Assembly (NCBI GenBank): GCA_009767595.1
Contig: VSDK01022006.1
Coordinates: 99,404-163,403, forward strand
DNA length: 64,000 bases
Source: Symbiodinium kawagutii
Taxonomy: Eukaryota > Sar > Dinophyceae > Suessiales > Symbiodiniaceae
Reading direction: 5' to 3'
Shown here: piece after piece, positions 25,371-35,785 of the stretch
Position numbering within the stretch: position 1 is the first letter of the stretch
Layout: the number at the start of each line of letters is the position of its first letter
Notes under the pieces: generated by a model
What the model was told of the DNA's origin: nothing
Databases searched by the model: none
Seen by the model: the letters and a program-made list of their open reading frames with translations, nothing else
Translations under genes and position numbers: made by a program

Positions 25371-25560
25371 GTGTTGAGATCCACGTTGACGTTGGGACGA
25401 TATGTCAATGTCAACCTGGATGAGATCACCTTTCCGAGCAACCTGCGAACTTCGTTTTTTGGCGACGATTTCAACCAGAGCTTGGATGGGTCACCTTGCC
25501 GGGCAGTGTTTCCCACTCTATTTTGGACAGAGATTTTTGCAACAATTTGTGTGATGAATT
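25371..25560 (+). pseudogene. Broken fragment of an FNIP-repeat protein
   Basis: The plus strand reads LRSTLTLGRYVNVNLDEI, then TFPSNLRTSFFGDDFNQSLDG, the same 22-residue repeat as the intact gene at 50-52 kb. Near 25489 the frame breaks: TTGGATGGGTCACC lacks one base, after which the +1 frame continues the pattern (VTLPGSV, then ILDRDF). Only about two and a half units remain and there is no N-terminal domain. It ends close to a short GA run. It lies 25 kb away from, and opposite in strand to, the intact copy. I read it as a relic of a duplicated or retroposed family member. Confidence 0.75.
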
Positions 25561-25574
25561 GGACCATGGAAATG

Positions 25575-25592
25575 GAGAGAGAGAGAGAGAGA
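25575..25592 (+). repeat. GA microsatellite
   Basis: Nine GA units just after the broken FNIP-repeat fragment. Confidence 0.9.
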
Positions 25593-25921
25593 GCAGAAAA
25601 GAAAAATGGCGGTTCATCCTACTTAGCCAGTAGGAAAATAGCGGATCCTGTCAGGTTCGAACATCGCCCGCCACGCTTCAGTACATTTCATGGCAAAAGA
25701 TGGTAAAAGGCCAGCTATTTATGGTAAAGCTTGTGGTTGTTTTACGGATCAACGACCGTAATGATCATTGTATCAATACTTGAAGTAGCAAACTACAATT
25801 AGTGATTATATACTGGTTATTACTAAGTGCCACTATTTACTGTAAGTACCAGTAGCAACAATTGTGATCAAAAGTTCATCCTTTTCGGAAAGCCAAGTCG
25901 ATTTGAAACGCACAGCTTTCA

Positions 25922-26064
25922 GGTTGCAAGTGCAGCTGGCAGCAGTGGAGGAGCCTGGAGATGCAGGTGTGTTGATACCTGGGAGATTCAGAGATCTACT
26001 GCTCCCAACAGCGGGCACCAGCTCAATGGCTGGTGCTTTCCCAATATGGTTGGGTGGTTTCTGA
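25922..26064 (+). CDS. Candidate small exon(s) LQVQLAAVEEPGDAG
   Basis: 25922-25965 is bounded by GCTTTCAG|G and GATGCAG|GTGTG. The frame LQVQLAAVEEPGDAG continues open to 26064 (GVLIPGRFRDLLLPTAG). GC3 near 50%, so support rests on splice-like edges. Confidence 0.28.
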
Positions 26065-26074
26065 AGTCCTAACT

Positions 26075-28320
26075 GCTGGATGACCCAAGAGAAGATTTTC
26101 GTTCGCCCCGGCTTATGACTCTGGGGCTTGTCATGATCCCGTCACAACGTAACAATAGTTGTGCCTTTTGTCAATGTTGTCGTTTCGGACTGAGCTGGGG
26201 ATTGAACAGTTGGGAAGAGGATTTAACGAGCCGTGTCTGAGTTTTTCATTGCAGCATTCCAGAGAAGGTCTGCAACACAAAGGCTGTGGCGGCATAGCTT
26301 CTCCACGAGAAAAACACAGCTTAGTGAAGAAATACTGCAGAACAAAGCTGTAGTTTAGAATAGCCTCGACACTCTCAGCAGGATGAAGAAAAGGATGGGA
26401 TCTTGAGGTATGGGTATAATTGTAGCCTGGAAGCCTATTCATGTTCAGGAAAAAAGTGCAACAACAGCTAATTACTACTACTGTATCAACGATCAACTAT
26501 TAGCAAGTAGTGATTAAGTATGGACTATTTACTGGTACTATCATTATTGCCATTTTACCTTTATGACTAAGTATCTTTATACGATTCCTGATTACTAATT
26601 CCTATTCCTTTACTACTGCCATTACTACTGCTTTTTCTGTTACTTTTACTATTCCTACTACTGGTTTCTAGTGGTATTATTGCTTTTACTCTTATTTTGT
26701 CTATTACTATTACCATTTGTACCACTACCACAATCTCTACATATACCACTGTTGCCACTACTACTGCTTCTCTACTACTTCTGCTTCCACTGCTACCGCC
26801 ACCACCAATGATAATGGTTGACCTGCTGAGCTCTTGCTGCTACTGCTGCTAGTATTGTACAATTTCGACCAATACTCGAGGCTTCATGACACGCAACTTT
26901 GTCATCCCAAAAAGGTTGTCTCCTTGGATAGCAGAACTTGTGGCAGCATCTATGCATGTGCATACACTTGTGAGATCTGACACATGTTTAAACGCATACG
27001 TATGTTTCTCATAGATCATACTCAATCATACGCAAGCACGTGTATATATATATATTGTATATCATATATATATGTCTATATAAATGTTATATACATGTAA
27101 CAAATCATACAGAACGTACATGCACATCCTTGCATGCTTTCTCCGGCAACTGCAGCTGCGTGCTGACGTGACAGCGTATCGCCTCAGATGAGTTGAACGG
27201 TTATGCATCATCGAGACATGAGGGAGACGGGGTTATGCATCCATAGAGAACGGTGTACCATGGCCTCATGGTGGTTTCTCAAGTCATAGGGGTACCCCCA
27301 AATCATCCAATAGTAGTCATCTATAGTAATAAACCAACCATTTTTTGGGGTCCCCTATTTTGAGAAACACCCTCATGAGACATGTTTCTTTGAGCTTGGA
27401 GTGCATACCGCACTGGCCATTCAATGTTGAATTGTTGACTTGGACCTTGTGAAATGTACTCACTCCACCCTGAAACAAAACCAGGGTTGGTTTGTTTACT
27501 TCTGTGCCTGCTTGTTGGCTTGCTTGCTTGTTTGTATGCTTGTTTGGTTGCTTGCTTGCTTGTTTGCTTGTTCGGTTGTTTGTAGTTCAATGTAGTTTAT
27601 GTATCCACGCACTATGTGGTTCTGGTGGTTGCCATCGTCACTGTTGATGAAATTTACGACCCTTGGTTTTTGGTCATGGTCCCCTTGTGAAAGTATAACC
27701 ATGGCCACTGGTACTAAAACTTCCAGTACAAGTGCATGACTATGGCCACAGGAGAGCGAGCACCGATACCAAAATGTTGCCGAAGAGCTTTTGATAGGCC
27801 GCAGAGCGTGGGATTTGCTGTGTACTCAATCCACCTCGGAAAGTTTTTTCGTTTCAAATGAATGAACAAAGGTTTTCGGCTTCGTGGGGTGTGGTTCATG
27901 TGTTGTCACAGCCAAAGGCTTGCAGCCACTGATCCAAGCTTCAGGCAGGAATATTGACAAGTCATGCTGGTCATTTCTCCTGGCCATGTTTCAGGTTCAC
28001 AGGGAGACAGTTGCGATGGTTCCCTCCCGACCAAGCGGGGCTGCCCTTAACCTTTCGGGTCACACTGTGTTGGGAAGTCACCAAGAGCCCCTTGGGCACA
28101 GAACTGTGGGCACTCCCAGATCCCATATGAAGTTGTCATTTCACCATTTCCGTGATCTTGATGGAGATTACACGCTACAAGTGCAGCTTACTATCCTTAA
28201 TTATTGTCATTCCTTTTTTGTTGCTTATCGTTTCTCAAAATTGATCAATGGAAATTAAATCAACTCCAACTTACTTGTTCGATCTTTTTAGCACTTGTTA
28301 CTGTTTTGCGGATCTAGACT
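26075..28320. other. Noncoding with one family A element
   Basis: TACTA-rich stretch 26470-26770, TA-rich stretch 27040-27100, GCTTGCTTGTTT-type repeat 27500-27590. No supported gene. Confidence 0.45.
27271..27370 (+). mobile_element. Family A element, best reference copy
   Basis: 100 bp from GTGGTTTCTCAAGTCATAGG to CCCCTATTTTGAGAAACAC. Flanked on both sides by CCTCATG (27264-27270 and 27371-27377), a candidate target-site duplication, although the flank is partly palindromic. Interior has AATCATCCAATAGTAGTC and AATAAACCAACCA. Confidence 0.8.
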
Positions 28321-28322
28321 TG

Positions 28323-28518
28323 AAAGATCCATGAATATCACTGCGTTTTGGAGGGAAAGCTGGGGAAACCAGCTCAATCACTGGTGGATTTTCCTGCTGG
28401 CCAGGCGCTTGGGAGGACCAGATGGACAGACGAACTGGTGATCCTGCGCAGGAGGAGAAAGCAGAAGCTATCAGCTATGGTTGTTGATCTGAAGTGCCGC
28501 ATACCTTGGTTGGTTTGA
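28323..28518 (+). CDS. Candidate exon with basic ILRRRRKQKL motif
   Basis: Open frame to TGA reading VLEGKLGKPAQSLVDFPAG, QALGRTRWTDELVILRRRR, KQKLSAMVVDLK. A possible acceptor is CTGCTGGCCAG|GCG. Flanks are TGATGGT filler. No domain recognised. Confidence 0.33.
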
Positions 28519-28519
28519 A

Positions 28520-28880
28520 AATGATTTTTGGTGGTGAATGATAGTTAATGGTGTCTATTGTTGTGGTGATTGATGGTGGTTAATGTGTAAACACCATCAA
28601 CCACAATAGATGTGGCTCATGGTGTTCAAGCATGGTTTTGGTGGTTAATGGCGTTTAATTGGTGTTTGATGATGGTCACTGTAATGGTGTTTGATGACGG
28701 TGACTGGTGTTTTGTGATAGTTCCTATAACGGTGTTTTCATGGTGTTTGATGATGGTGAATGGGTTAGTCGTGGTTAAAGGGTGTTGAATGATGTTTAGT
28801 ATTCATTGATGGTTACTGTACTATAATCGTCTTAATGGTGGTTGATGATAGTTAATGCTAAGAAAGGAGATAGCAAGCTT
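28520..28880 (+). repeat. Degenerate TGATGGTGTTTGA repeats
   Basis: Many imperfect copies of GGTGTTTGATGATGG and its inverse, typical of the filler here; similar DNA at 19680-19900, 44030-44260 and 45100-45260. Confidence 0.7.
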
Positions 28881-29345
28881 ATACTGGAAGCTGGTCGTGA
28901 TTTGATGAATGTGTTGGCCTAGGGGAACTCTGCTGGTGCCTGGCATAATGATGGCGTTCTCAGCTGCTACCATGGGAATTTGCGTGCCATGTTTGGCTCG
29001 AACGAAGGTGCAAACTAGGCAGATGATATCCCACTGTAGACTCTATCATCCTTGGAAGAATTGTACACATTGGTTGATGGAGTCTATAGGTATTTCCAGG
29101 CACGTTTTTGTTTGAGATCTCTTTTCAAAGAGAACAACCACATATACACGATTCTACATGTGTTCTTTCCGGAACGGTTTGTCCTCTCTCAAAACAGCAG
29201 GATTTCCATGGCAAGCTCAGAAGCCTGTCTACTTTCACTAACCAGCATTCTGGAAGCTCAAGATGTCAACTTTCACTAACAAGCATTCTGGCTGCTATCT
29301 TTCTGATTTTCCGGGCTCCATCCTTTCTGCGACTGGTGCTTCCAC

Positions 29346-29552
29346 TTGCCCGGCGACTCTGCAGCTCTTGTAGGGCCCCCCCAAATCAAGGGTGACCTGG
29401 CAGTCAAGTGCCTCCTCCAGGATGAGTTATTGACTGCACTGGCTCACCGTCCACGCAGTGACCTGGCCAACAAAAGAACCAGATGGGGTGTTTTTGCGAG
29501 GGACCCGGTGGAAGTCATGATGGTTGTGTTGATGAACCAAATCCGCACATGA
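29346..29552 (+). CDS. Candidate exon DLAVKCLLQDELLTALAHRP
   Basis: The plus frame from about GACTCTGCAG| (29353) reads ALVGPPQIKG, DLAVKCLLQDELLTALAHRP, VFARDPVEVMMVVLMNQ to TGA at 29552. GC3 about 60%. A short duplicated block (ACTTTCACTAAC..GCATTCTGG) lies just upstream at 29235-29291. Function unknown. Confidence 0.38.
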   Translation: MPGDSAALVGPPQIKGDLAVKCLLQDELLTALAHRPRSDLANKRTRWGVFARDPVEVMMVVLMNQIRT

Positions 29553-30134
29553 AAATTGCTTGACTGTTGGGGGTTCGTGGCAACAATACACTGATGCTAC
29601 ACCAAGCCACAAAGTGTTCGGAAAATTTAAAATACACAAGGTTTAAGTGAATTTGTCCTGCGGAAAGTACATTTTTGTGAGCTCCAGAATAGTAAGCCGA
29701 CATACCCAAGGAGTTACTCCTGAAGCAGCTGATGTTTTCCCAGGAAATATGGCAGTGGGTCAAAACCTGGTACCCCTGTGAACATCCCCCAAATGACCAA
29801 GCCAGACTTTGTTGGGATGTTCATCTACTGTACCCTTTTTTGGATGGCTAGTATTGACCCATAAATACTAGAAGTCGATCGGCACCCATTAAAGCAATGT
29901 AGGGCTGGTTGTTGCGGATTACCAAACCCGTCAGCTTAAGCACAATTAGTTTGGTTCATTTGAGACGATTGTCCAGTTTTCCTAGGGGGATCCTTGTCCT
30001 TGTCAGAACGCCATTTCTGGTTTGTAGGTGAACTCAACTGGTTGATAAGGGTTGGACCAACGGTTGGTATTCCAATGGTGAGCAATCTAGTGATGGTTGT
30101 TTAATCAATGTTGACAAATGATGATGAATGGCAT

Positions 30135-30440
30135 TCATTTGGTCCACAGTGCCCCCAACAGACCAAATCGTGCGAGGTGATTTTCGTTGACGGTCGCTAC
30201 ACTTCTACAAATGAAGCAATTCGTTGCAGGGCAGTAGCGTTTGACTTGGGCAGGCAGTGAGGGAGATCTGCTTGGAGAAAGTGCTGCTATTCTGTTGTGC
30301 CATCGGCAAGGAATTGAGAATAGTAAGTCGGAACGTGAGCGGAACATAGAAATGATCATGCACTTGCCGAGGCCAAAAGGAGGTCCAAGTGCAAATGTCC
30401 TAGCTACCTGGCATGTGTGACAGCGAACGGTGCCAGCCAA
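30135..30440 (-). CDS. Weak 101-codon reading frame, Cys-containing
   Basis: MAGTVRCHTCQVARTFALGP and later CPATNCFICRSVATVN to TAA. Cys spacing is only vaguely zinc-finger-like. Could be spurious. Confidence 0.2.
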   Translation of the reverse strand: MAGTVRCHTCQVARTFALGPPFGLGKCMIISMFRSRSDLLFSIPCRWHNRIAALSPSRSPSLPAQVKRYCPATNCFICRSVATVNENHLARFGLLGALWTK

Positions 30441-30670
30441 GATGAAGCTAGTGCATGAAGCTGGCTGACCATGCTGACATTATAGCATACCATCAATATG
30501 GATAAATGACTGACCAGGTGTCAATAGGAATTCATCAATTGGGGAATGTTTGTGAGTGATGTACCCTCAAAAGCTTTCTCAAAGCTATAATCATCTTAGG
30601 AAACCATCAAGTTCTTACAACCGACATCTCTGTCAATTTTTGCAAGCTCAGATAGCCATCTCTTGTGCAG

Positions 30671-31222
30671 TTGTCCCTGGAGCAGTATCGGCACAAAGCT
30701 TCTGTTGGTACACTAGATTTCCGGCCTACGTATTGGACACGACCAGCTGAGAACTGTACCAGGGATGTTCCTTTCCAGTCAGAGACATGCGAAGTTGTCA
30801 AGAGTTGATCCCAAGCTCCATGCCAAACCAGACTCGGACAGAATAGTTGTCAGCAACATATGGATATGGGTCAATATTAACCATCAATATTAACCAACAA
30901 CAAGAGGGAAAGCAATTGTTCATGATGGGAACCAGGGTACAGGGTTTTGACCCACTGCCATATCCATGTAAAATGCGAGACAGTGATCTTGAAAGTTGAA
31001 CCCTCCTCCGTTTTGCCAAGAGGTAGCCAGTTCACAAATCAGCAACTGATACGACAGGATGCTGAATTTCAAACCAGCAGCCATAGCAAAACAACAATTG
31101 CCACATCAGATGCTGCGACGTCCACGCCATGGATGCCAGCTGCGACAACCCCAAATTCAGGCAGATGGTCAGTCCCTGTGCCATTGACCACTTCTGCAAA
31201 AGCGATCCCCCGGCAAGATTGA
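30671..31222 (+). CDS. Two weak exon-like segments flanking a family B element
   Basis: 30671-30808 follows ATCTCTTGTGCAG| and reads LSLEQYRHKASVGTLDFRPT to TGA, but with low GC3. 30985-31222 reads SVLPRGSQFTNQQLIRQDAE, then a Ser/Thr-rich tail to TGA. A family B element (30858-30967) lies between. Either could be spurious. Confidence 0.25.
30858..30967 (+). mobile_element. Family B element, full
   Basis: CATATGGATATGGGTCAATATTAA to GGTACAGGGTTTTGACCCACTGCCATATCC; terminal inverted repeat about 15 bp. Confidence 0.7.
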
Positions 31223-31820
31223 GGTCTGGTTCATAATCAACTGATACCTCTGAAATCTTCGGAATATAGGTATACCAAGTGACTATCCTCCAACATGAGT
31301 TGTTAGCATGAGCACCAGTGGTGCAATTGGCTGAGCTGTGGTGCTGAAGCCCTCACAATCCTGGTGAAAGGTGCAGCTTTTCCTTCAACGGCACTTCCTG
31401 GCTAGAGGCGGCTCAAGCTCCACGTGGGGTGGAGGAGCCTTTCAACTGGTTGCTGTTGTCCCTTTCACCAAGCAGTACCAGGGAATGACATGAGGTTTGC
31501 TGGGGCTTTGCAGAGAGCAGGATCTTTTGTCAGTTCCACGCAGTCCCATCTCCTTTTTCATGAGAAATATATTAGCTACACCATGGGCCACAACCTGACA
31601 TATTCGAAAATGGGCAGGTGCAGGATATTGACCCAAAGGCATGTGTGATTTTGCATATGATATCAGCCAATTTGCTTTTTGACATCACTGAACTGCGAGA
31701 ACGTGGAACAACGAGGACATATCTGAACAAACGGCATCAAACGGCCAACGAACTGACTTGATATAAATATGTGCTACCCCCCCCCCTGAAAAGTCTACCG
31801 TTTTGGGTCTGTGGATTGCG

Positions 31821-32210
31821 CACAGACCATGGGCTGATCTCTGGGGAGCCTATCAGGACAAACATGGTCTGTGCAATTTTGTTTTTTTGATTTGTTTGGT
31901 TGCCCTTGGAAAAACAAAAAAACCAAAAAAAACAAAATTGCACAGACCATGGGCTGATCTCTGGGGAGCCTATCAGGACAAACATGGTCTGTGCAATTTT
32001 GTTTTTTTGATTTGTTTGGTTGCCCTTGGAAAAACAAAAAAACCAAAAAAAACAAAATTGCACAGACCATGGGCTGATCTCTGGGGAGCCTATCAGGACA
32101 GACATGGTCTGTGCAATTTTTGTTTTTGTGGTTGCCCCTGGAAAAGCCAAAAAAAACCAAAAACCAAAATTGCACAGACCATGGGATGATCTCTGGGGAA
32201 TAGAGGGAGC
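31821..32210 (+). repeat. 120-bp tandem repeat with internal hairpin
   Basis: Units start at 31821, 31941 and 32061 with a partial fourth at 32173; units 1 and 2 are identical. Each unit contains TTGCACAGACCATG and CATGGTCTGTGCAA as inverted arms extended by poly-A/poly-T tracts, with a loop around GGCTGATCTCTGGGGAGCC. The open frames across it are artefacts. Confidence 0.85.
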
Positions 32211-32224
32211 TATAGGAGTGAATA

Positions 32225-33056
32225 AGGAGGGAACAAGGATAGAATAGGGCAATATTTAAGAGAGAAGGAGAGAGAGAGAGAGAGAAAGAATAAAAGAGCA
32301 TAGGAAAAGAGCATAGGAAAAGAGTGAGATTCTCTCCTTAATGCCAAAGAGAGAGCAAGGAGGGAATAAGGATAGAATCCAGGGATATTTAAGAGAGAAA
32401 AAGAGAAAGAGAAAATAGGGGGAGCATAGAAGAAGAGCAAGGAGACAATCAAAAAATATGAAAGGTTGTAAGGAGAGAATGAGGAGATAATAAGGGAATA
32501 TTAAGGAGACCTCATTCTCTCTCCATTTTCTCTTATTACTATTTTCTTATTCTCTCCTTTTGTTCTCCCTATTTTTCCCTCATTCTCTCCTTATTCTTTC
32601 CTTACTTTCTTCTGATTCTGTCATATTTTCCCCTTATTCCCTTCTTAGTGCTAAAGAGAGAACAAGGAGGGAATAAGGATAGAACCAGGGGATATTCAAG
32701 AGAGAAAAAGAGAGAGAGAGAGAATAGGGGGAGCATAGGAGAAGAGCAAGGAAACAAAAAAAAACATATGAAGACAGTAAGGAAAAAATAAGGAGAGAAT
32801 AAGGAGAGAATTAAGGAGACCTCATTCTCTCCCCATTGGCTCTTTTTATTATTCTCTTATTCTCTCCTTGTGTTCTCCAATTTTTCTCCTCAATAAAGAA
32901 AATATGAGGAAATAGTAAGGAGAGAATAAGGAGAGAATAAGGAGAGAATTAAGGAGACCTCATTCTCTCCCTATTTGCTCTTTCTTGTTATTCCTTTAGT
33001 CTCTCCTTGTGTTCTCCCTATGTTCTCCTTAATAAAGAAAAGTAAGAAGATAGTAA
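32225..33056 (+). repeat. Purine-rich block with repeated GGAGAGAATAAGG
   Basis: Long A/G-rich runs (GAGAGAGA, AAGGAGAGAATAAGGAGAG) alternate with complementary C/T runs (CTCATTCTCTCC, TTATTCTCTCCTT). AAGGAGACCTCATTCTCTC recurs near 32503, 32814 and 32955; a longer unit (GGGAATAAGGATAGAA) near 32230, 32360 and 32665. No coding. Confidence 0.75.
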
Positions 33057-33283
33057 GGAGACATTGAGAATGCCAGAGAATGCATTCCTTCCCAAAACCA
33101 AGAACCAAGAACCAACATTTGCACAGAAGTCTTGTGGAACATCTTGGTTCTTGGAATTTGCCAGAACACTGTATGAAACCAAGATTTTAGCCAGGAGTCT
33201 TGTGGGAATCTTGGTTCTTGGTTCTTGGTTTTGATCATGATCAAGAATGCATTCTGAATGCATTCTTTCTCAATGCAAAATGC
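33057..33283. repeat. 227-bp long inverted repeat
   Basis: The left arm (TTGAGAATGCCAGAGAATGCATTCC, AAAACCAAGAACCAAGAACC) pairs with the right arm (TGGTTCTTGGTTCTTGG, then GAATGCATTCTTTCTCAATG) over about 50 bp, with a central part also rich in CTTGGTTC. Could be a MITE or a foldback element. Confidence 0.65.
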
Positions 33284-33585
33284 CCTAAGCACAAGGAAAT
33301 CAAACTCAACATCCTAAATGGTACCCCCCTTCAATAGAATGCTCAAAAACAATGCTTCCATAAGCAAACCCAAAAATGAGCATAAAAAGGTAGACTTTTG
33401 GGGGGGGACCAAATATGTATATACATATATATATATATATATATATTGATAGGTTGCATGGGTTGGTTCAACTTCATTTGCTATGGCACATACCATGAAA
33501 AGCAGACGCTTGCATGTGCACTTGGCGTTTGCGATAGTGAGATGATATAGAGGTGGATATGTCCAATAGTCAATAATCAAATGAT

Positions 33586-33692
33586 GGTTTCGCAAGAATG
33601 GGGGTAATTACCCCCAAATCGTCCTTTACATTAACCATTTAGAGTATGAAACCAACCAATTATTCTTGGGGTTCCCTATTGTGAGAAACCAC
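33586..33692 (+). mobile_element. Family A element with 8-bp flanking repeat
   Basis: GGTTTCGCAAGAATGGGGG to CCCTATTGTGAGAAACCAC. CAAATGAT occurs on both sides (33578-33585 and 33693-33700), a candidate target-site duplication. Confidence 0.75.
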
Positions 33693-33870
33693 CAAATGAT
33701 CGGATTTGAGGCCGGGCATCAGCTATGAAAACCCAAAAATGAGGTAAACCGGTGCACTTTTCCGGGTGCTCAGCAAGCCCCAAATGGACATGCTTTTTAT
33801 GTACTATGCAAGAAATAAATTAAACCAAGCTCCCCACCCTAGTCCCCCACCCACGAGTGTTTGCCATATG

Positions 33871-33970
33871 GTGCTTTCTCAAGATAAGGGACCCCCCCAA
33901 ATCGTCCACTTTATTAAGCATTTACACTGCTTACCATCCATGTTTGGGTACCCCTGTTTTGAGAAGCCAC
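33871..33970 (+). mobile_element. Family A element
   Basis: GTGCTTTCTCAAGATAAGGG to CCCCTGTTTTGAGAAGCCAC. Followed within 30 bases by a family B element that leads into the minus-strand exon at 34080-34177. Confidence 0.72.
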
Positions 33971-33999
33971 ACATTGCTTCTTAGTCATCCCCTATCTCC

Positions 34000-34085
34000 C
34001 CATCATTAACCATTGTTTTCCCTATAGTTTGTTGGTTATTATCTACCATTATTGGTTGGTTAACTGCTTGACCCATAGCCATCTT
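34000..34085 (+). mobile_element. Family B partial element at an exon edge
   Basis: CCATCATTAACCATTGTTTTC to TTAACTGCTTGACCCATAGCC. The terminus is the start of the intron after the minus-strand exon. Very similar to 63080-63155. Confidence 0.6.
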
Positions 34086-34177
34086 GGCCGCCAGGTAGGA
34101 GATGAAGGTCTTCGAGTGGCTCCCGTGGAGCATCCCTGGCAAGACTTCGTAGCGGTTGAGCCGTGTCAAGGGTATCC
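34080..34177 (-). CDS. Exon RYEVLPGMLHGSHSKTFISY ending at family B element
   Basis: The minus strand reads RYEVLPGMLHGSHSKTFISY then LAAKMA, with 23 of 26 codons ending in G or C, against under half for the plus reading. The exon end merges into family B sequence (GGCTATGGGTCAAGCAG), so the donor is GC or GT within the element terminus. Function not recognised. Possibly the same minus-strand gene as 34.9-35.3 kb. Confidence 0.5.
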
Positions 34178-34946
34178 CTATACCCGAGCTTAATGGGCAG
34201 TGTAACCACGTGCTACCTAGTTATATCTTGTTGTGAAGGTTTTGTTGGTTGATGTTGGTTAGTGTTGGTTGGTGTTGTTGCTTCACTAAGACTGATCCAC
34301 ATGGTTATTTTCAGCACCGACCAGGTCAGAATGAGTCGGCTACTACCCTTGACAAGGTGGAAAGTGTGATATTGTTCGTCATTCGTTATTGTCACAATGC
34401 CTGGTTACCCAGGGTAAGTGACTGATTGGTCCATAAATTTTAGTAAACTGCACCCGCCAACTTTCTTTGGCGTTGTTATCCTTGTTTGTTCTGTTTCTTT
34501 TGTTGCATAAATTCAGCCCCCTTTCTCGATGGAAACGCGACACTGCCCTGTTGAACAGGACGGATCCCAGAGGTAAATCTGTTGACTTGGGTGTCAAAAC
34601 ACGACCTGGACCATGTTGGGAGGTATCCAGCAATCAGTGCGCCATGACCAATCGCATAAAATCAGCAGCCATCTGATAGGATTTTACAGGAAAGGGTGGT
34701 TGCAATACCAGTATAACATAGTATAACTATATACCGTTTCGCTGCTGGTCGAGGAACATTGTCAAATTCCGAGCCCATCCTGTAGATGTCAGAATTGATG
34801 AACGAGGATTCAGATAAAACCGCCAACATGAATGATTAGAAGAGTGAGATAGTTTCCGATTTTCCCTCAATGAATGTCAAGCTGCTATTAATACAGCAGT
34901 AGTTAGCAGTAGTTGATAGCTGCTGATGGGTTGATAAGTGCCGTAC

Positions 34947-35045
34947 CAATGAAGTGTGTTGATGACGGTAAGCTGCATGGTGGGTGCGCCAGTGCCAGGC
35001 ACGAGCCTGGCTGGGACTTCTTCGAACTTTGGGGTCGACCCGGCA
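34947..35045 (-). CDS. Exon after the family A element (minus)
   Basis: After ACATGGTTCAG| the minus strand reads IHRAGSTPKFEEVPARLVP, GTGAPTMQLTVINTLHW and meets a clean donor (CATTG|GTACGG). About 69% GC3. It lies just beyond the element that follows the 35178-35325 exon, so the element looks like the intron between them. Phase at the junction does not close with canonical GT, which leaves the exact boundary open. Confidence 0.42.
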
Positions 35046-35060
35046 CGGTGGATGCTGAAC

Positions 35061-35180
35061 CATGTGGGGGGTTCTCAAACTAGAGAACTCCCCAAAGCAT
35101 CCAGTTGATCAACCATATATATATATATGCATGAACCACTCATTTTTGGGTACCCCTATGGCTTGAGAAAACCCCACATT
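35061..35180 (+). mobile_element. Family A element between two exons
   Basis: CATGTGGGGGGTTCTCAAAC and CTTGAGAAAACCCCACATTG are inverted over about 18 bp; the middle holds a TA run. Exon-like sequence on the minus strand abuts it on both sides, so it looks like a whole intron made by one element. Confidence 0.7.
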
Positions 35181-35325
35181 GCCAACAACGAAGATCTTGC
35201 ACTGAGCCTCCCCAGCACAACACTGAACATTGGTGGTCGGCATCCAGACTAGCCGTCGCAGCAGGTTGCTTTGCGAGCTCCATCCGGATCCGCCGGTCCT
35301 TTCCAATTCGGCTGGCTCGGGCACT
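35178..35325 (-). CDS. Exon ending at a family A element (minus)
   Basis: Reads MPEPAELERTGGSGWSSQ, LLRRLVWMPTTNVQCC, EAQCKIFVVGN with about 65% GC3, better than the other two open frames. Its 3' edge runs directly into GTGGGGTTTTCTCAAG, the end of the family A copy at 35061-35180. The next exon-like block lies immediately on the other side of that element. No domain recognised. Confidence 0.42.
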
Positions 35326-35785
35326 CAGAAGCCCAAGATGATACCCAAAACATGGTAAAACATTGTACAACATGAACCTGTTGCCTGATGTTGCCTGCTG
35401 CTTTCTCAGAGATCATGACTCATCATGACCATCATTGACGGCTCTTTTGGAATTGATCAAGACGGTTGGTGAATGAATCACGAATAGATTCACAGGTTGG
35501 AATGGAGACCTTTCAACAAACTTGGTGCGTTCAAATATGATAGAACATTTCGAAGACGTGATGGTTTGGAGATGAGCCTTTGGCCAAAGCTGCATGCAAG
35601 TGTTGACAGGAAGCTAGGACAGGGACAAGAATCCATCACTTTGACCAGTAGGCGCTTGTTCGAATTCCTTGGATTCTCCTCCACCTCCACGAGCCTTGGT
35701 TGCTATTCGTAGGTATTCTTCAAGGGCTCCTGCGGTCCTTCTTTTCCCACTTATGTTTACACTACACCCATCCATCTACACCCAG

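Noticed and set aside
31737-32301. 170-codon frames on both strands
   Set aside because: Produced by the 120-bp tandem repeat (a multiple of 3).
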